A program made the position numbers and the translations under genes. A DNA stretch of 64,000 nucleotides from Simiduia aestuariiviva (GTDB taxonomy: Bacteria; Pseudomonadota; Gammaproteobacteria; Pseudomonadales; Cellvibrionaceae): the NCBI RefSeq assembly GCF_014192475.1, contig NZ_JACHXZ010000004.1:299348-363347 (forward strand), read 5' to 3'. Each line of letters opens with the position of its first letter. Position 1 is the stretch's first letter. Below are positions 37,838 to 46,518 of this stretch, piece by piece. Under the pieces are notes generated by a model. It worked only from the letters and a program-made list of their open reading frames with translations. It was not told where the DNA came from and made no database searches.

Positions 37838-38473
37838 TTAGTACATAATAAATATTGGCGTAATCGTTGTTGAATTACCGGCCCCTAACTTAGAAATTGG
37901 ATCAGTTATCTCAACATTATTTTTAATTAATTTAGTGTCGAGGTTTCTATATTTTTTTCTTATAATCGGAACATCTCGATCGTATTTGTTTTCGTAGTTT
38001 ACATTCACACCTGTTACCGTGGCACCAAACCCAGACTCTCTTATAAAGTGAAATCCGCCGCCGTAAGTTATATTTCCTGGGTAGATATTGAATCTGATGC
38101 TAAATGGATCAACTGGACCTATTGAAGCTACTCCACTTGATACGAACCAAGATGCAAATTCATACTCACCCTCAGGTAGTTCAATGGCAAAAACGTTACC
38201 CCTTAACCCTGGCGCCTCTATATCCCAATCAAGCATTCCTGGAGGCAAGAAAGCTGTTCCAGACCCAATCTGTATTTTTTGCCACTCAGCACCCCCTACT
38301 TTTCTGAACTTTATAGAATATCCAGAATAGGTGCCGTGATAGCTCACAGACGCCAGTAATATCCCTGTTTCAGAGTCAGGACTGAATACGTAGTTAGATG
38401 GAAGATTGCTTACATTGGTGCAACCGCTTAACGCAAGCAGCACTATGGCCAATAGAAATTTTAATTTAATCAT
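37838..38473 (-). CDS. AT-rich lipoprotein of unknown function
   Basis: 211 residues with a lipoprotein signal (MIKLKFLLAIVLLALSGC, cysteine at 18). The mature part shows beta-rich features such as LPPGMLDWDIEAPGLRG and ELPEGEYEFASWFV, like small Ig-like or DUF2846-type envelope lipoproteins, but I cannot assign a family. Its codons are visibly richer in A and T than those of the neighbours, and it is flanked by AT-rich intergenic DNA, which may mean recent acquisition. Confidence 0.7.
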   Translation of the reverse strand: MIKLKFLLAIVLLALSGCTNVSNLPSNYVFSPDSETGILLASVSYHGTYSGYSIKFRKVGGAEWQKIQIGSGTAFLPPGMLDWDIEAPGLRGNVFAIELPEGEYEFASWFVSSGVASIGPVDPFSIRFNIYPGNITYGGGFHFIRESGFGATVTGVNVNYENKYDRDVPIIRKKYRNLDTKLIKNNVEITDPISKLGAGNSTTITPIFIMY

Positions 38474-38934
38474 TTAACAAACCTTAAACAAATGCAGAAG
38501 TTCAAGCCTACTATTCTACTTTGATTGACTAAATCCACATTTTTTGCAGATCCCTTAAATTTACAATAGATACCTTTGAAAAATCACACTCAGCAATTAT
38601 TAGCGTCACGGCTAGTAAATTGGCTGTCATGACGGATCCAACTACCTACTTGGATTACCGCTTATCTGTTTTAGCAATTGATTCAAATTTGCAATATTTT
38701 ATGATGCTGATCCACATACCTAGCCAACCAATGAACAACTCAACGGACCAATTGCAGTAATTTCAGTAAGTTATCACAAGCTTATTCCCCAATCAGCAAA
38801 ATATTGCGGCTTTTATATATGTAGCCAGCCACGGCTTTATACAACGCCGCATCCGAACACCAATATCCAGATACGCTCCCACCCAATACCTGCGATATAA
38901 TGCGCGCCTATTTTGCACAACGCTGATTCTGGCT
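38474..38934. other. AT-rich intergenic region
   Basis: About 460 bases between the divergent AT-rich lipoprotein and the DTW-domain gene. No open frame of note, tRNA or mobile-element end was recognised. A TATAAT box near the right end is listed separately. Confidence 0.6.
38896..38901 (+). promoter_or_regulatory. Possible -10 box for the DTW-domain gene
   Basis: A consensus TATAAT lies 34 bases before the ATG at 38935. The -35 region at the right distance does not match the consensus, so the call is tentative. Confidence 0.4.
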
Positions 38935-39633
38935 ATGGCTAACACGCGCACGTCCGAAACTGCCTACCACCGCTTGCGCAAGCAAGCGATGGCGACCTCT
39001 ACTCGTCACTACAATGCCCGTGGCATTTCCGCCATTCGCTGTGAACGCTGTCAGCTAACCTCGAGCCATTGCATTTGCGCGCACTTGCAGAGCGCAGATT
39101 GCCCAGCGGAGTTTGTGTTGATCATGCACCGCGATGAGTTGTTTAAGCCCACCAATACCGGGCGTTTGATTGCCGATTGTTTTCCAGACCGGTGCCATGC
39201 GTTTTTGTGGGATAGGCTCAGCCCTGAGCCCGCGCTGTTGGCGTTGCTGGCAGACCCGGCCCGCCAATGCGTGGTGATATTTCCCGGTGACGAACAGGGC
39301 GAACGCAAAGTCTTGTCCGAGCCGGTGGCTGACGGGCGCCTTTTGACACTAATTTTTTTGGATGGTACGTGGAAGCAGGGGCGGCGCATGTATAACCTGA
39401 GCCCTTGGTTACAGGGGGTGCCGGCACTCAAGCTTAACCCCGCGGCCCGTGCACGCTATTCCACGCGGGTAGCGGCCCACGACAATTATTTGTCCACTGC
39501 CGAATCTGCGGCACTGGCACTGGATGTGGCCGGTCATTGTCGGCAGGGCGAACAGTTGATTAATTATTTCGTCGTGTTCGATAGACACTATGCGGCCATG
39601 CGGAAAAATGTAGCGTTAACTGTTGAGCGCTAA
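38935..39633 (+). CDS. tapT: DTW-domain tRNA-uridine aminocarboxypropyltransferase
   Basis: 232 residues. A zinc-type CxxC-x6-CxC segment (CERCQLTSSHCIC) precedes the DTW domain with FLDGTWKQGRRM, the DxTW signature. The YfiP/TapT family transfers a 3-amino-3-carboxypropyl group from S-adenosylmethionine to uridine in tRNA (acp3U47). The protein fits E. coli TapT in length and layout. A second DTW protein is encoded at 49599; the symbol is given here because of the better overall fit, with moderate certainty. Confidence 0.82.
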   Translation: MANTRTSETAYHRLRKQAMATSTRHYNARGISAIRCERCQLTSSHCICAHLQSADCPAEFVLIMHRDELFKPTNTGRLIADCFPDRCHAFLWDRLSPEPALLALLADPARQCVVIFPGDEQGERKVLSEPVADGRLLTLIFLDGTWKQGRRMYNLSPWLQGVPALKLNPAARARYSTRVAAHDNYLSTAESAALALDVAGHCRQGEQLINYFVVFDRHYAAMRKNVALTVER

Positions 39634-40041
39634 TCAGGAGTAGCGATGGCAGCGCAGCTCAACGGTATTGCCGTCGGGGTCTTGTAGGTAAAGTGAAGGG
39701 CCAAAGCCCTGTGCGCCGTAGCGCTCTTTGAAGGGACCGGCTTCGATTCCCTGAGCCTCGAGGTATTGCAGGATTTTCGTTTCTTCTTCAGGTTCTATTT
39801 GCAAACACAGGTGGTCCAGGTTGTTGCCCTTCGCGCTCGGTGCCGGGCCGCCCTGCTTGCCGAGCGTGCCGTCGAGCGTGACCAGATCAATTAAGCCGGT
39901 GCCTGCGCGCAGTTGATAGAGGCCTAACTCAAGATCTTCGCGCTCCAAGGTACACCCCAGCACATCACCATAAAATTGCAGCATGGGTTCAAGATTGTCT
40001 GTGCGCAGTACTAGGTGGTCGATGGCAACAATTTTTAACAT
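39634..40041 (-). CDS. VOC-family (glyoxalase/bleomycin-resistance fold) protein
   Basis: 135 residues with the paired beta-alpha-beta-beta-beta units of the VOC fold: IDHLVLRTDNLEPMLQFYGDVLG at the start, LDHLCLQI in the middle and LYLQDPDGNTVELR at the end. H9, H76-region and the final Glu are likely metal ligands. It resembles the VOC proteins related to virulence protein STM3117. The substrate is unknown. It ends next to the stop of the DTW gene (convergent, no gap). Confidence 0.87.
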   Translation of the reverse strand: MLKIVAIDHLVLRTDNLEPMLQFYGDVLGCTLEREDLELGLYQLRAGTGLIDLVTLDGTLGKQGGPAPSAKGNNLDHLCLQIEPEEETKILQYLEAQGIEAGPFKERYGAQGFGPSLYLQDPDGNTVELRCHRYS

Positions 40042-40134
40042 AGCCCTACCCTGTGTTAGGAGTGGCGATCTGCTTTTATGTCGGTCAGCTTGCTCGCAAT
40101 CGTTTCAGCATAGCCCATAGTCGCTGGCGGCGGC

Positions 40135-40497
40135 TCAAATCCACACGTCATTGGGTGCCTGCAAATCGCCGCCGGCCTCGCCGGTGTTGACCACCCCGCG
40201 CGGCTCTACCAACAATACCTGGCATTCCTGCTGCGCCACAGGCCTGTGTTCGACACCCTTGGGCACAACGTACAAGTCGCCCTCGCTGAGCGCCACCGCA
40301 CCGTCGCGCAGTTCGATAGTGAGCTCGCCTTTGAGCACCATAAACACTTCATCGGTATGGTCGTGACTGTGCCAAACGAACTCACCCTTGAGCTTGGCGA
40401 GTTTGAATTGGTAGTCGTTCATCTCGGCCACTACCTTGGGCGACCAGTGCTCGTTGATCAAAGCAAGCTTCTGCAGCAGGTTGACTGGCGCCGCCAT
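40135..40497 (-). CDS. Cupin-domain protein
   Basis: 120 residues from the ATG at 40497, with GAGTGG upstream. The single cupin domain shows motif 1, WHSHDHTDEVFMVLKGEL, with three His and the Glu, and motif 2, VVPKGVEHRPVA, with the last His. It should bind a divalent metal ion. Similar small cupins are often annotated as mannose-6-phosphate-isomerase-like, but the reaction is unknown. It follows the glyoxalase gene with 2 bases between, so they are likely co-expressed. Confidence 0.88.
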   Translation of the reverse strand: MAAPVNLLQKLALINEHWSPKVVAEMNDYQFKLAKLKGEFVWHSHDHTDEVFMVLKGELTIELRDGAVALSEGDLYVVPKGVEHRPVAQQECQVLLVEPRGVVNTGEAGGDLQAPNDVWI

Positions 40498-40499
40498 CG

Positions 40500-40940
40500 C
40501 TACCACTCACCCACGTTGGCCATGGAGGCCCAGGGCTCTGCGGGCGCTTTGGGTTCACCTTGCTGCAATAGCTCGATGGAGATGCCATCGGGCGAGCGGA
40601 TAAATGCCATATAGCCATCGCGCGGTGGCCGGTTAATGACCACGCCCTGTTGCTGCAGGGATTCACACAGCGCGTAAATATCTTCAACGCGGTAGGCCAA
40701 GTGGCCAAAATTGCGACCTCCGGTGTAGGTTTCTGGGTCCCAGTTGTAGGTGAGCTCCAGCATGGGCGCCTGCTGTTCACGCGCGCGGGCTTCATCGCCG
40801 GGGGCGGCCAAAAAGATCAGAGTAAAGCGGCCTTTTTCACTGTCTTTGCGGCTGATTTCGATCAAGCCCAATTTTTTACAATAGAAATCTAATGAGGCAT
40901 CGAGGTCGTGTACGCGCACCATGGTGTGCAGATAATGCAT
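40500..40940 (-). CDS. Lactoylglutathione lyase-like VOC protein (GloA type)
   Basis: 146 residues from the ATG at 40940, with GGAG upstream. LHTMVRVHDLDASLDFYCKKLGL, LELTYNWDPETY, NFGHLAYRVEDIYA and SPDGISIELLQ follow the glyoxalase I pattern, including metal-ligand His and Glu positions. Glyoxalase I converts the methylglyoxal-glutathione hemithioacetal to lactoylglutathione. The pairing with a cupin is unusual for gloA, so another VOC activity is possible. Confidence 0.85.
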   Translation of the reverse strand: MHYLHTMVRVHDLDASLDFYCKKLGLIEISRKDSEKGRFTLIFLAAPGDEARAREQQAPMLELTYNWDPETYTGGRNFGHLAYRVEDIYALCESLQQQGVVINRPPRDGYMAFIRSPDGISIELLQQGEPKAPAEPWASMANVGEW

Positions 40941-40977
40941 GTGATCACTCCGATTGATAGGTTGTTGGCAGTTCGCG

Positions 40978-41532
40978 CTAGGTCGCAAAAAGATACGGGA
41001 ATAATTGTCTGCGCTGCGCTTCACTCAGCGCGCTGACTCTACGGATATTGTTTTCAGGGATAGCCTCGGGATCGGGGTATTGGTCCAATACTTTGGCCAT
41101 GCTGTCTTCGCGCAACAAATGCAAGATGGGATAGGGCGCGCGATTGGTAAGATTTTCTGCGTCGTCGGGCGCGGTGTCGGCAAACTGATAGTGGGGGTGA
41201 AAGGTCGCCAATTGATACACACCCGTGTAGCTATAGCGCTCCAAGAGCCAGTCCGCCAAATTTAAAAAGTGATTGAAGTCGAAAAAATCCTGTAGGTGCT
41301 CGGGAATAATCAGCAGTGTAGTTTCCAACTGTTCAGCGGGTTGTTCATCGAGCAATTGACACTCGCGCAATAAATCGGCCATCACGGCTTCATCGTCGCG
41401 CGCACTCGACACTGCATAGCGAATGGTACCGGCGCGCTGCGGCTTGCGCGCAAAGGGGCACAGGTTTAACCCGATAACTACCGACGCCAACCATGCCTCG
41501 GTGGCCGCGACGACTGCTGGCGCGTCCGTCAT
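40978..41532 (-). CDS. DUF1415 protein
   Basis: 184 residues. The N-terminal VIGLNLCPFARKP motif and GVYQLATFHPHYQF, APYPILHLLRE and YPDPEAIPENN are DUF1415 hallmarks. The conserved Cys and His residues suggest a metal-binding or catalytic site, but no function is established for the family. It starts 4 bases after the DUF2058 gene and probably belongs to the same operon. Confidence 0.92.
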   Translation of the reverse strand: MTDAPAVVAATEAWLASVVIGLNLCPFARKPQRAGTIRYAVSSARDDEAVMADLLRECQLLDEQPAEQLETTLLIIPEHLQDFFDFNHFLNLADWLLERYSYTGVYQLATFHPHYQFADTAPDDAENLTNRAPYPILHLLREDSMAKVLDQYPDPEAIPENNIRRVSALSEAQRRQLFPYLFAT

Positions 41533-41536
41533 GGTG

Positions 41537-42073
41537 TTACCACATTAAATCGTCGGGAATTTGGTAGTCTGCATAGGGATCGTCTTCGTTGTCGGGCTCC
41601 GCGTGTTTGGGCGCCAACACCACCATGTTTGGATCCCGCTCCAGAATTTTTTCGGCGATAACTTTGGGCACCAACTCAAAGCGCCCCTCAAGCCCTACGA
41701 TCACCAATCGCCCCGCAATTAAGTGCGCTTGCACGGCAGCCGAGACATAGATTTTTTTGATTTTCTTTTCAAAGGTGAAATTGTAGGCGATGTCGCCATC
41801 GCCTTTGCTTTGCTTGTTGGTGTCGACCATCTGCTTAATTTGCGCGGCAATGGCTTTTTGTTGGGCCACGGCGTCGCGCTCGGCGTTCAGCGCACGGTCG
41901 CGGGCAATCTTTTCTGCACGCGCCTGCTCTGCGGCCAGTTTGGCTTCATCCACTTGAGGCTGTGACGATTTCTTGGCCACCTTTTGTTGCTTGCGCATAT
42001 CTTTGCCCGCTTTTTTGGCAGTTTTTTTATCCACCAAGCCGGCTTTCAACAATTGATCTTGTAGGGAACTCAT
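41537..42073 (-). CDS. DUF2058 (YaiL-type) nucleoprotein-like protein
   Basis: 178 residues. MSSLQDQLLKAGLVDKKTAKK opens the family, followed by a Lys/Ala-rich helix and YNFTFEKKIKKIYVS with a C-terminal globular part. E. coli YaiL is described as nucleoprotein/polynucleotide-associated enzyme-like, and the role is unclear. It is upstream of the DUF1415 gene and only 16 bases after the MAPEG gene. Confidence 0.9.
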   Translation of the reverse strand: MSSLQDQLLKAGLVDKKTAKKAGKDMRKQQKVAKKSSQPQVDEAKLAAEQARAEKIARDRALNAERDAVAQQKAIAAQIKQMVDTNKQSKGDGDIAYNFTFEKKIKKIYVSAAVQAHLIAGRLVIVGLEGRFELVPKVIAEKILERDPNMVVLAPKHAEPDNEDDPYADYQIPDDLMW

Positions 42074-42089
42074 ATCGATTAATCCAAAT

Positions 42090-42476
42090 TTACAGTGCTA
42101 GCGCCATCAGCCACAGGCTGGCCGTTAATCCTACGCCCCAGACGAGGGAGCGCACCTTGTCCCAGTCGTACCAATAGAGCAACAGGTAACACACCCGCGC
42201 CACGATAAAAATGATACTCAGGGCATTCACCCATTGTTCAGACGCGCCCGCCCACAGCGCGGCTAACACGCCGGCGGCAAATAGCGGAAAGGCTTCAATG
42301 CAGTTGTGATGGGCCGCCAGTGCGCGGGCGCCAAAGCCTTGCAACCTCGCCTGTTGGGCCCGCGGGTTGCGGTTGTCGTAACGGCCATCCAAGCGCGCCA
42401 TGGCAACGGCCACAGGGGCTTTGGATATCAGTATGAGCAATGCGGCGATGATTAAACACGCGATAGGTATGGACAT
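42090..42476 (-). CDS. MAPEG-family membrane protein
   Basis: 128 residues with four hydrophobic helices. The ARLDGRYDNRNPRAQ and AAHHNCIEAFPLFAAGVLAA segments match the bacterial MAPEG (membrane-associated eicosanoid/glutathione metabolism) proteins. It is an inner-membrane protein; bacterial members may have glutathione-linked detoxification roles, but no activity is shown. Confidence 0.87.
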   Translation of the reverse strand: MSIPIACLIIAALLILISKAPVAVAMARLDGRYDNRNPRAQQARLQGFGARALAAHHNCIEAFPLFAAGVLAALWAGASEQWVNALSIIFIVARVCYLLLYWYDWDKVRSLVWGVGLTASLWLMALAL

Positions 42477-42548
42477 ACGGGCAGACTCTTGGGGAGTGTG
42501 GGAGCAAGAATAACAAGCCTATGGGAGCGGGCAAAGTAAAAGGCAAAC

Positions 42549-43295
42549 TCAGGACTCGTGGTTTAGTCGATGGCGTTTGCGCAACAGGCAAAACGCCCAC
42601 CACAAAGATGCAGCCATCACCACGGCACCCAGCCCAAAACTGGCGCGCGCGAGGGTCTGCGCCTGATCCAGCCAACCCAATTGGGTGAGCAGATTGCCCC
42701 AATCGTGACTTTCCTCGCCGGCACCACCCACGAGGGGCAGCCCGCGATAAGGGGCGTCGGCAATATAGGGAGCTAGATCCACCAAGCTCTGACCACACCA
42801 CCACAACATGACGCTGGCAGCGTGGTTGTCGCGTTGCTGAAAACTGAATGCGCACAACAAGATCAACGGCAACATCACCTGAAACAGACTGCCACCGAGA
42901 ATAGTCATGAAGCGACCAAAGGGCATGAACAGCACATGGCCAAATTCGTGAAAAGGCAAATTGATGTTGTGCATAAACGAACCGCCGATCACCTCCCAGT
43001 CGACGCCGTGCACCACAAACCACAAGCCCCACAACCCCAACAATCCACTCACTAGTGCTCGCCCCCACAGGTTATCCGTGGGCGAAGGCTCGGGCACCCA
43101 CATGAAGTGCTCGCGCAAGCGGCTGCTCAAGTTGTGCGTAGCCGCCGGGGCTGTGGGCCCTGTGGCGGGCTCTGCGTCAGTCGGCGTCCGGGCCCGCCAT
43201 TTATTGATTGCTATGCCGCACGCCGGGCACAGATCTGGATGCACCTGGGCATCTTTATGGGTGCGCTGGTAGTGACATTTTGGGCAAACGCTCAT
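42549..43295 (-). CDS. Zinc-ribbon membrane protein with HEFGH metallopeptidase-like motif
   Basis: 248 residues. C4, C7, C23 and C26 form a zinc ribbon (CPKC and CPAC), followed by a linker and about four to five membrane segments. FHEFGH at residues 116-120 is the HExxH zinc-peptidase motif at the edge of a membrane helix, as in M50 site-2 proteases or DUF3267/YhfC-like membrane proteins. The second metal-binding motif (for example, the NPDG or LxxxD of S2P) is not evident, so peptidase function is a guess. It overlaps rlmG by 4 bases. Confidence 0.7.
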   Translation of the reverse strand: MSVCPKCHYQRTHKDAQVHPDLCPACGIAINKWRARTPTDAEPATGPTAPAATHNLSSRLREHFMWVPEPSPTDNLWGRALVSGLLGLWGLWFVVHGVDWEVIGGSFMHNINLPFHEFGHVLFMPFGRFMTILGGSLFQVMLPLILLCAFSFQQRDNHAASVMLWWCGQSLVDLAPYIADAPYRGLPLVGGAGEESHDWGNLLTQLGWLDQAQTLARASFGLGAVVMAASLWWAFCLLRKRHRLNHES

Positions 43296-44452
43296 CGCTT
43301 TTTGACCTTCAGAACCACAAATTTTTCATTGGCTGCCACCTGCACCAGATTGCCAAAAATGCGCTTGAGGTGCACGTGATAACCCAAATGGCGATTGCCC
43401 ACCACCCAAAATTCACCGCCCGTTTTCAAGGCGCGGCGGGCATCGTGAAACATTTGGTTGGCCACAAAACCGCCCACCACATTGTGTTGGTGAAAGGGCG
43501 GATTGCAAAAGATGTAATCGTACTGATCGGCGTTCGCACTGGCCATGCAATCATCGGCGATAAATTGACACTGGTCTGCACGCTGCGGAAAGTGGTCACA
43601 CATATTTTGTTTTGCAGAGGCCAAGGCCATGTGCGATTCGTCGTAAAAATCGATATGCGCCTGGGGCATCTGCTGCGCCACTGCCAGCCCCACTAGGCCG
43701 TTGCCGCAACCCAAATCGGCAATGTGTAGCGGCGCCTCGGCGCGCGGCAATTGCTGCAAAAAAAAGCGCGTGCCGATATCGATTGACGCGCGGGAAAATA
43801 CGTTGGCGTGGTTGCTGAGCGTGAGGTTTCGCGCTTCGAAAGCATAGCGCAATGGGTAGGGCGAGCTACCCGATTGCCGACAGTTTTCTTGAGGCGTGCA
43901 AAAAATCAAACGCGCTTTTTTCTTGGCCAGCGATGTGGCGGTGGTGCCCAGCAGTTTTTCGAACAGGTCGAAGGCTCCCGCGCTCATGTGCTTGACCATG
44001 CCCGCTGCAATCACTTGAGTAGACGCGCTGCACAGATGGCGATACCGGTATAACTGATCTTCCAAGAGCGATAAATTTTTGGGCAATTTAATGAGCAAAT
44101 AATCCAGCGGCTGTTGCGGCGCATCTAGGCTGGTGTGCCACGCAATGTGCGCATCAGGTTTGTCATTTGCTAAAAGATTAGCGCGCGCGGCCCGCGCCGC
44201 TAAAAAGGAATCGGAGCAAAATGCGATGGCAGTATTGGTGGGCAAAGCGGTGACCAGGGCGCCGAAGGCGTCGTTGGCAATCAATAGGCGCGCGCCGTCG
44301 GCCACGCCCTGCTCAGCTAAATGCGCGAGCAATAATTCATCGGCGGCGTCCCAGGCTTGCAGGTTTTGCTCTGTGCGACTGTGGCTGCGCGACGCGCGCG
44401 TGAGCGTCAGATCGCCAAAGGCACAGGAAAAGCAGTTATCATCAGCAGCCAT
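43292..44452 (-). CDS. rlmG: 23S rRNA (guanine-1835-N2)-methyltransferase RlmG
   Basis: 386 residues, matching E. coli RlmG. The N-terminal half shows LQAWDAADELLL, LIANDAFGAL and LLIKLPKNLSLLE. The C-terminal half carries the SAM-binding site (IADLGCGNGLVGL) and the catalytic NPPFHQ tetrad. It methylates N2 of G1835 in 23S rRNA. The start at 44452 is preferred over one four codons upstream. The gene is divergent from the esterase with 31 bases between, so their promoters must overlap. Confidence 0.95.
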   Translation of the reverse strand: MAADDNCFSCAFGDLTLTRASRSHSRTEQNLQAWDAADELLLAHLAEQGVADGARLLIANDAFGALVTALPTNTAIAFCSDSFLAARAARANLLANDKPDAHIAWHTSLDAPQQPLDYLLIKLPKNLSLLEDQLYRYRHLCSASTQVIAAGMVKHMSAGAFDLFEKLLGTTATSLAKKKARLIFCTPQENCRQSGSSPYPLRYAFEARNLTLSNHANVFSRASIDIGTRFFLQQLPRAEAPLHIADLGCGNGLVGLAVAQQMPQAHIDFYDESHMALASAKQNMCDHFPQRADQCQFIADDCMASANADQYDYIFCNPPFHQHNVVGGFVANQMFHDARRALKTGGEFWVVGNRHLGYHVHLKRIFGNLVQVAANEKFVVLKVKKR

Positions 44453-44483
44453 GACACACCCCAAAAATTTCCGGACAGTATAA

Positions 44484-45140
44484 ATGAATTACCTGCCTCA
44501 CATTACCGTCGAAACCGCTCCCAACCCCACTGCCAGCGTCATTTGGCTGCACGGGCTGGGCGCCAGTGGCCACGATTTTGAACCCCTGGTGCCGCATCTG
44601 GGGCTCACGGATTTAGCGGTGCGCTTTATTTTTCCGCATGCACCGCAAATTCCCGTGACCATAAACGGGGGCTATGTGATTCCCGCGTGGTACGACATCT
44701 TGGCCATGGACTTCGAGCGCAAGATCGACGAGGCGCAGATTCAATCCTCCAGCGACGCCATCGCCGCGCTGATCGAGCGGGAAATTGCGCGCGGTATTGC
44801 CAGCGATAAAATCCTGCTGGCGGGCTTTTCCCAGGGCGGCGCAGTGGCCTACCACTGCGGGCTCAGCTTTGCCAAACCCCTAGCCGGCATTTTGGCGCTA
44901 TCGACCTATTTCGCCACCTGGAAGAGCCTCACCCCCAGCGCCGCCAACGCCCAGATACCCGTGTTTTTATTTCACGGTGATCGCGATGATGTGGTGCCCG
45001 AGGCCATGGGCATAGAAGCGCGCCGCCGCCTGCAAGACATGGGCTTGGCGCCGCACTACCAAACCTACCCCATGGCTCACGAAGTGTGCATGGACGAGGT
45101 GCAGGACATTGCGGGTGCAATTAAATCGCTGTTGAAATAG
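44484..45140 (+). CDS. Phospholipase/carboxylesterase-type alpha/beta hydrolase
   Basis: 218 residues. VIWLHGLGASGHDF carries the oxyanion segment, GFSQGGAVAYH the nucleophile Ser, FHGDRDDVVPE the Asp and MAHEVCMDE the His, so the catalytic triad is complete. The family includes EstB and acyl-protein thioesterase-like enzymes that hydrolyse short-chain esters. It is monocistronic and convergent with the MOSC gene. Confidence 0.92.
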   Translation: MNYLPHITVETAPNPTASVIWLHGLGASGHDFEPLVPHLGLTDLAVRFIFPHAPQIPVTINGGYVIPAWYDILAMDFERKIDEAQIQSSSDAIAALIEREIARGIASDKILLAGFSQGGAVAYHCGLSFAKPLAGILALSTYFATWKSLTPSAANAQIPVFLFHGDRDDVVPEAMGIEARRRLQDMGLAPHYQTYPMAHEVCMDEVQDIAGAIKSLLK

Positions 45141-45147
45141 CGCGGCC

Positions 45148-45175
45148 TTACAGCGGCGTTCGTTACAGCGGCGTT
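45148..45175. repeat. Short tandem duplication at the MOSC 3' end
   Basis: TTACAGCGGCGTT occurs at 45148-45160 and again at 45163-45175. The second copy covers the MOSC stop codon and last residues; the first is a downstream duplicate with a second in-frame TAA. Confidence 0.9.
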
Positions 45176-45639
45176 AAGGTATCGCCCATTCGAATCACGC
45201 CCGAGTGCAGCACCCGTGCGGTGATGCCGCCGTGGCCACGCAGGGCGTTGTAACCGCCTGCACCCAGTACCTCTTCCATGCGCGAGCAGGGGTGCGCCAA
45301 GCCGGTGTAGGCCAAGACTGCCGAGCCCAAACGGAATTGACGATCTTTTAGCGCCGTAAGGTTGATACCGGAGATGGCAATATTGCGGCGCAGCCGCGCG
45401 GGGTCGAGGGCGCCCAGGCCCAGTAGACTGGCGACCACGGGCAGATGTTCCCACTGAATTAACGTCACTTGGCGCTTGCCGCCTTTGGAGCCATAGCGAT
45501 CGCCCGTCAAACCCCGATCGGCCAGCGCTTCGACGGCATCCACCACCGCCATGGGCTCGCGCCGCGCCGGTCGCACCGCCAACCATTGCACGCTGCCAGT
45601 TTGGTGGTGGTTGCCCATTAACTGTTCGAGTGTCTGCAC
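45163..45639 (-). CDS. MOSC-domain protein (molybdenum-cofactor sulfurase C-terminal type)
   Basis: About 158 residues. WLAVRPARREPMAVVDAV, DRGLTGDRYGSKGGKRQVTL, NIAISGINLTAL and HPCSRMEEVLG (with a conserved Cys) are MOSC signatures. MOSC proteins act in delivering sulfur to metal cofactors or reduce N-hydroxylated substrates using molybdenum cofactor. The start is uncertain: a GTG at 45639, a TTG at 45657 and an ATG at 45618 are all possible; the GTG has a G-rich site before it and keeps the family's LEQLM segment. Confidence 0.87.
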   Translation of the reverse strand: MQTLEQLMGNHHQTGSVQWLAVRPARREPMAVVDAVEALADRGLTGDRYGSKGGKRQVTLIQWEHLPVVASLLGLGALDPARLRRNIAISGINLTALKDRQFRLGSAVLAYTGLAHPCSRMEEVLGAGGYNALRGHGGITARVLHSGVIRMGDTLTPL

Positions 45640-45668
45640 CCTGCCCCCAACCCTCAAAAACTCATGCG

Positions 45669-46487
45669 CTAAGCCGCATTGACTGGCTCAAAGGGCAGCG
45701 GCCACAGGCCCGCCGTTTTGTAGGCGTCGATTACGCGCACGTGGATGTCGGTAGCAAAACGCCGCTCCAGTCGCACATCCAACACATAGGCTTTGATGGT
45801 GATGGTAAGCATCACCTGACCCATGACATTTTCAGTGCCGAGCAATACCGCTACCGGCTTCTTCAAGAAACAGTAGGGTGAGCAGAGCGTGGCCTCGCGC
45901 GCCAATTGCATGGCGCGCTGGTGATCAGAGTGCGCAGGCAACTGCAAAGTGACCGCAATTTGCTCATCCAACGCGCCGCTGTTGGAATTGGATACCGCCG
46001 TCTTGAGCGCCTCGGCATTGGGCACCATGACGGTATTGTCATCGAAGGTGCGCAGCCAAGTGACACTCCACTCCAGTTTGATCACCTCGCCGTAGTGGCC
46101 CGCCAGATTCACCATATCGCCCACCCGGTAGGGCGGATTGATCATGATAATGAGGCCCGACACCATGTTTTTGATGGGCTCTTGGGTGGCCAAACCCAGT
46201 GCCAAACCGGCAGACCCCATGATCGCGAAAAGCACGCTGGCGTGGGGTTGAATAATGCCGACCACGGCGTAGAGCACCACGGCGCTCCAAATGATCACCC
46301 GCGTGAGCGGGTAGATGCGGTTGATCAGCAAGCGGTGCCGCGGAAACTGTAAGGCCAGCTGCTGCAACAGGTACAACATGAGGGTCAGCAGCAGCCACGC
46401 CGCGGCCACCAACAGCGCTATCGCCATCAACTTGCCGGGCGAAAACAGCGTTAAAAACTTTTCAAGCGCTTCACTGGGCATTTCCAT
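45669..46487 (-). CDS. Mechanosensitive channel, MscS family (second copy)
   Basis: 272 residues. There are three N-terminal membrane segments, then GSAGLALGLATQEPIKNMVSG (pore helix region), INPPYRVGDMVNLAGHYGEV and NTVMVPNAEALK from the MscS beta domain. It differs strongly from the MscS at 31720. It lies 31 bases downstream of the ATPase gene in the same direction, so they may be co-transcribed. Confidence 0.9.
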   Translation of the reverse strand: MEMPSEALEKFLTLFSPGKLMAIALLVAAAWLLLTLMLYLLQQLALQFPRHRLLINRIYPLTRVIIWSAVVLYAVVGIIQPHASVLFAIMGSAGLALGLATQEPIKNMVSGLIIMINPPYRVGDMVNLAGHYGEVIKLEWSVTWLRTFDDNTVMVPNAEALKTAVSNSNSGALDEQIAVTLQLPAHSDHQRAMQLAREATLCSPYCFLKKPVAVLLGTENVMGQVMLTITIKAYVLDVRLERRFATDIHVRVIDAYKTAGLWPLPFEPVNAA

Positions 46488-46518
46488 AGGTCAATTCTCT
46501 GTCCGTCATTCGCCGCGT

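Noticed and set aside
44357-44581. Plus-strand frame across the rlmG/esterase gap
   Set aside because: It overlaps two convincing genes and shows no family features.
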